A DNA stretch of 64,000 nucleotides from Chryseobacterium sp. SSA4.19 (GTDB lineage Bacteria > Bacteroidota > Bacteroidia > Flavobacteriales > Weeksellaceae). The stretch spans positions 1-64,000 of the forward strand of contig NZ_JAKVIP010000018.1 of NCBI RefSeq assembly GCF_022601875.1, read 5' to 3'. Of the stretch, positions 63,118 through 64,000 are shown one piece after another. The notes beneath the pieces were generated by a model. The model was given only the letters and a program-made list of their open reading frames with translations, was not told the DNA's origin and did no database searches. The position numbers and the translations under genes are program-made. Each line of letters begins with the position of its first letter. Position 1 is the first letter of the stretch.

Positions 63118-63146
63118 AATCATTCTATTAACCTAACAGAATGATT
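63118..63146 (-). terminator. terminator of tpx
   Basis: AATCATTCT (63118-63126) pairs exactly with AGAATGATT (63138-63146), with a T-run following on the minus strand. It separates tpx from the cyclase operon. Confidence 0.82.
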
Positions 63147-63170
63147 CAAATTGACAAGAAATATCTATTT

Positions 63171-63668
63171 TTATTTCAATACTGACAAAGCAGCTTCATA
63201 ATTCGGTTCTTGTCCGATTTCCGGCACCTGCTCGGTATAGATAACATTCGTTTTTTCATCCAAAACCACAACAGCTCTGCTCAAAAGGCCTTTCATAGGG
63301 GAATCTATAAGGGTAACACCGTAATCTTCACCGAAATTACCTCTGAAGTCCGATAATGTTTCAACATTATTCAGACCTTCCGCAGCACAAAATCTTGATA
63401 ATGCGAACGGCAGATCCCTGGAAACATTAATAATTACGGTATTGTCAAGCGTGGAAGCTTCTTCATTAAATTTCCTTGCCGAAGCTGCGCAGATACCGGT
63501 ATCTATACTCGGAAAAATATTCAGGACAACTCTTTTTCCCGTATAATCTGCAAGATGTTTTTCAGACAGATCTGAAGAGACCATGGTAAATTCCTGCGCC
63601 TGTTTTCCTACTTCGGGAAGATCTCCTATCGTATGAATCGAGGTTCCTTTTAATGTGATTGTAGACAT
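63171..63668 (-). CDS. tpx: thiol peroxidase (atypical 2-Cys peroxiredoxin)
   Basis: 165 residues, the usual length. The peroxidatic cysteine is C60 in FPSIDTGICAASARKFN and the resolving cysteine C94 in LSRFCAAEGL, matching the C61/C95 pair of E. coli Tpx. The motif normally reads SIDTPVCATS; here it is SIDTGICAAS. It reduces hydrogen and organic peroxides using thioredoxin in the cytosol or periplasm; no signal peptide is present here. Monocistronic. Confidence 0.95.
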   Translation of the reverse strand: MSTITLKGTSIHTIGDLPEVGKQAQEFTMVSSDLSEKHLADYTGKRVVLNIFPSIDTGICAASARKFNEEASTLDNTVIINVSRDLPFALSRFCAAEGLNNVETLSDFRGNFGEDYGVTLIDSPMKGLLSRAVVVLDEKTNVIYTEQVPEIGQEPNYEAALSVLK

Positions 63669-63795
63669 AATTTATTTTTAAAAAGTTATTCAAATTTATT
63701 CAAATTCCTGAGGATTTTTACTGAAATAAAGGTTAAATAATTCTTAAAGTGAAAAATCTCATTGATTATTAAACGGAAAAAAATTAAATTTTAAC

Positions 63796-63803
63796 TAAAT
63801 TTG
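63796..63803 (+). promoter_or_regulatory. -7 element of the isocitrate dehydrogenase gene
   Basis: TAAATTTG matches TAnnTTTG and lies 34 nt before ATG 63838. Confidence 0.5.
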
Positions 63804-63819
63804 TGAAACTAAACTTTAA

Positions 63820-64000
<181 letters not shown>

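Overview
The window reads as chromosomal DNA of a Bacteroidota, most likely a flavobacterium of the Chryseobacterium group (Weeksellaceae). Grounds: AT-rich intergenic DNA, hardly any Shine-Dalgarno sites, promoter cores of the TAnnTTTG type with an upstream TTTG or TTG, typical flavobacterial families (single-chain glycine dehydrogenase, monomeric isocitrate dehydrogenase, Crp/Fnr proteins of about 195 residues, paired TPR/outer-membrane barrel genes), and intergenic palindromic elements of a kind I associate with Chryseobacterium. The genus is an inference.

Layout. (1) 1-330: a truncated coiled-coil gene on the minus strand. (2) 595-9236: a visibly GC-richer block with a response regulator/histidine kinase pair, a 1-kb intergenic region full of repeats, and a three-gene CzcCBA/CusCBA-like tripartite RND efflux operon. 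(3) 9.5-13.6 kb: a MocR-type regulator broken by two single-base frameshifts, a GNAT protein, an esterase-RidA pair and a divergent Crp/Fnr regulator. (4) 13.9-19.2 kb: an MprF-like aminoacyl-phosphatidylglycerol synthase overlapping a VirJ/AcvB-like hydrolase, then two unknown genes. (5) 19.5-32.5 kb: tRNA-Arg(TCG), an outer-membrane barrel with a large TPR protein, an APC permease, a DUF962/Mpo1-like protein, a transglutaminase-like protein, an SPFH protein, dGTPase, and an Fpg/Nei-type glycosylase. (6) 32.5-36.6 kb: gene-poor AT-rich DNA with two or more decayed genes, a 27-residue membrane peptide with its own promoter and terminator, and a compact unit of thioredoxin-like protein, DUF2024 protein, MarR regulator with four C-terminal cysteines, and AAA ATPase, with matching operator-like sites at two promoters. 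(7) 36.7-44.0 kb: ABC exporter plus PLP-homeostasis protein, small unknown genes, gcvP, and a 51-residue Cys/Lys-rich protein. (8) 44-51.5 kb: J-domain protein, an ECF-type sigma factor with two small downstream genes, DoxX, two SRPBCC proteins, an SDR dehydrogenase and a large AsmA/DUF748-like protein. (9) 51.7-57 kb: a minus-strand cluster of VOC, SRPBCC, DinB and small helix-hairpin-helix genes behind a Crp/Fnr regulator, then a DUF763 protein ending in a sliding-clamp-binding motif. (10) 57-64 kb: YitT and HD-domain pair, two tandem class III adenylate cyclases of different architecture, thiol peroxidase, and the start of isocitrate dehydrogenase.

How the genes may work together: the two-component pair probably controls the efflux operon next to it; MprF and VirJ form a plausible make/remove pair for aminoacylated phospholipid; the MarR unit looks like a self-regulated redox module, since three of its four proteins carry CxxC pairs; the two cyclases are predicted to make cAMP. 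The best candidates for something undescribed are the MarR/thioredoxin-like/DUF2024/AAA module and the DUF763 protein with its C-terminal clamp motif. There is no CRISPR array, rRNA operon, intact insertion sequence or prophage.
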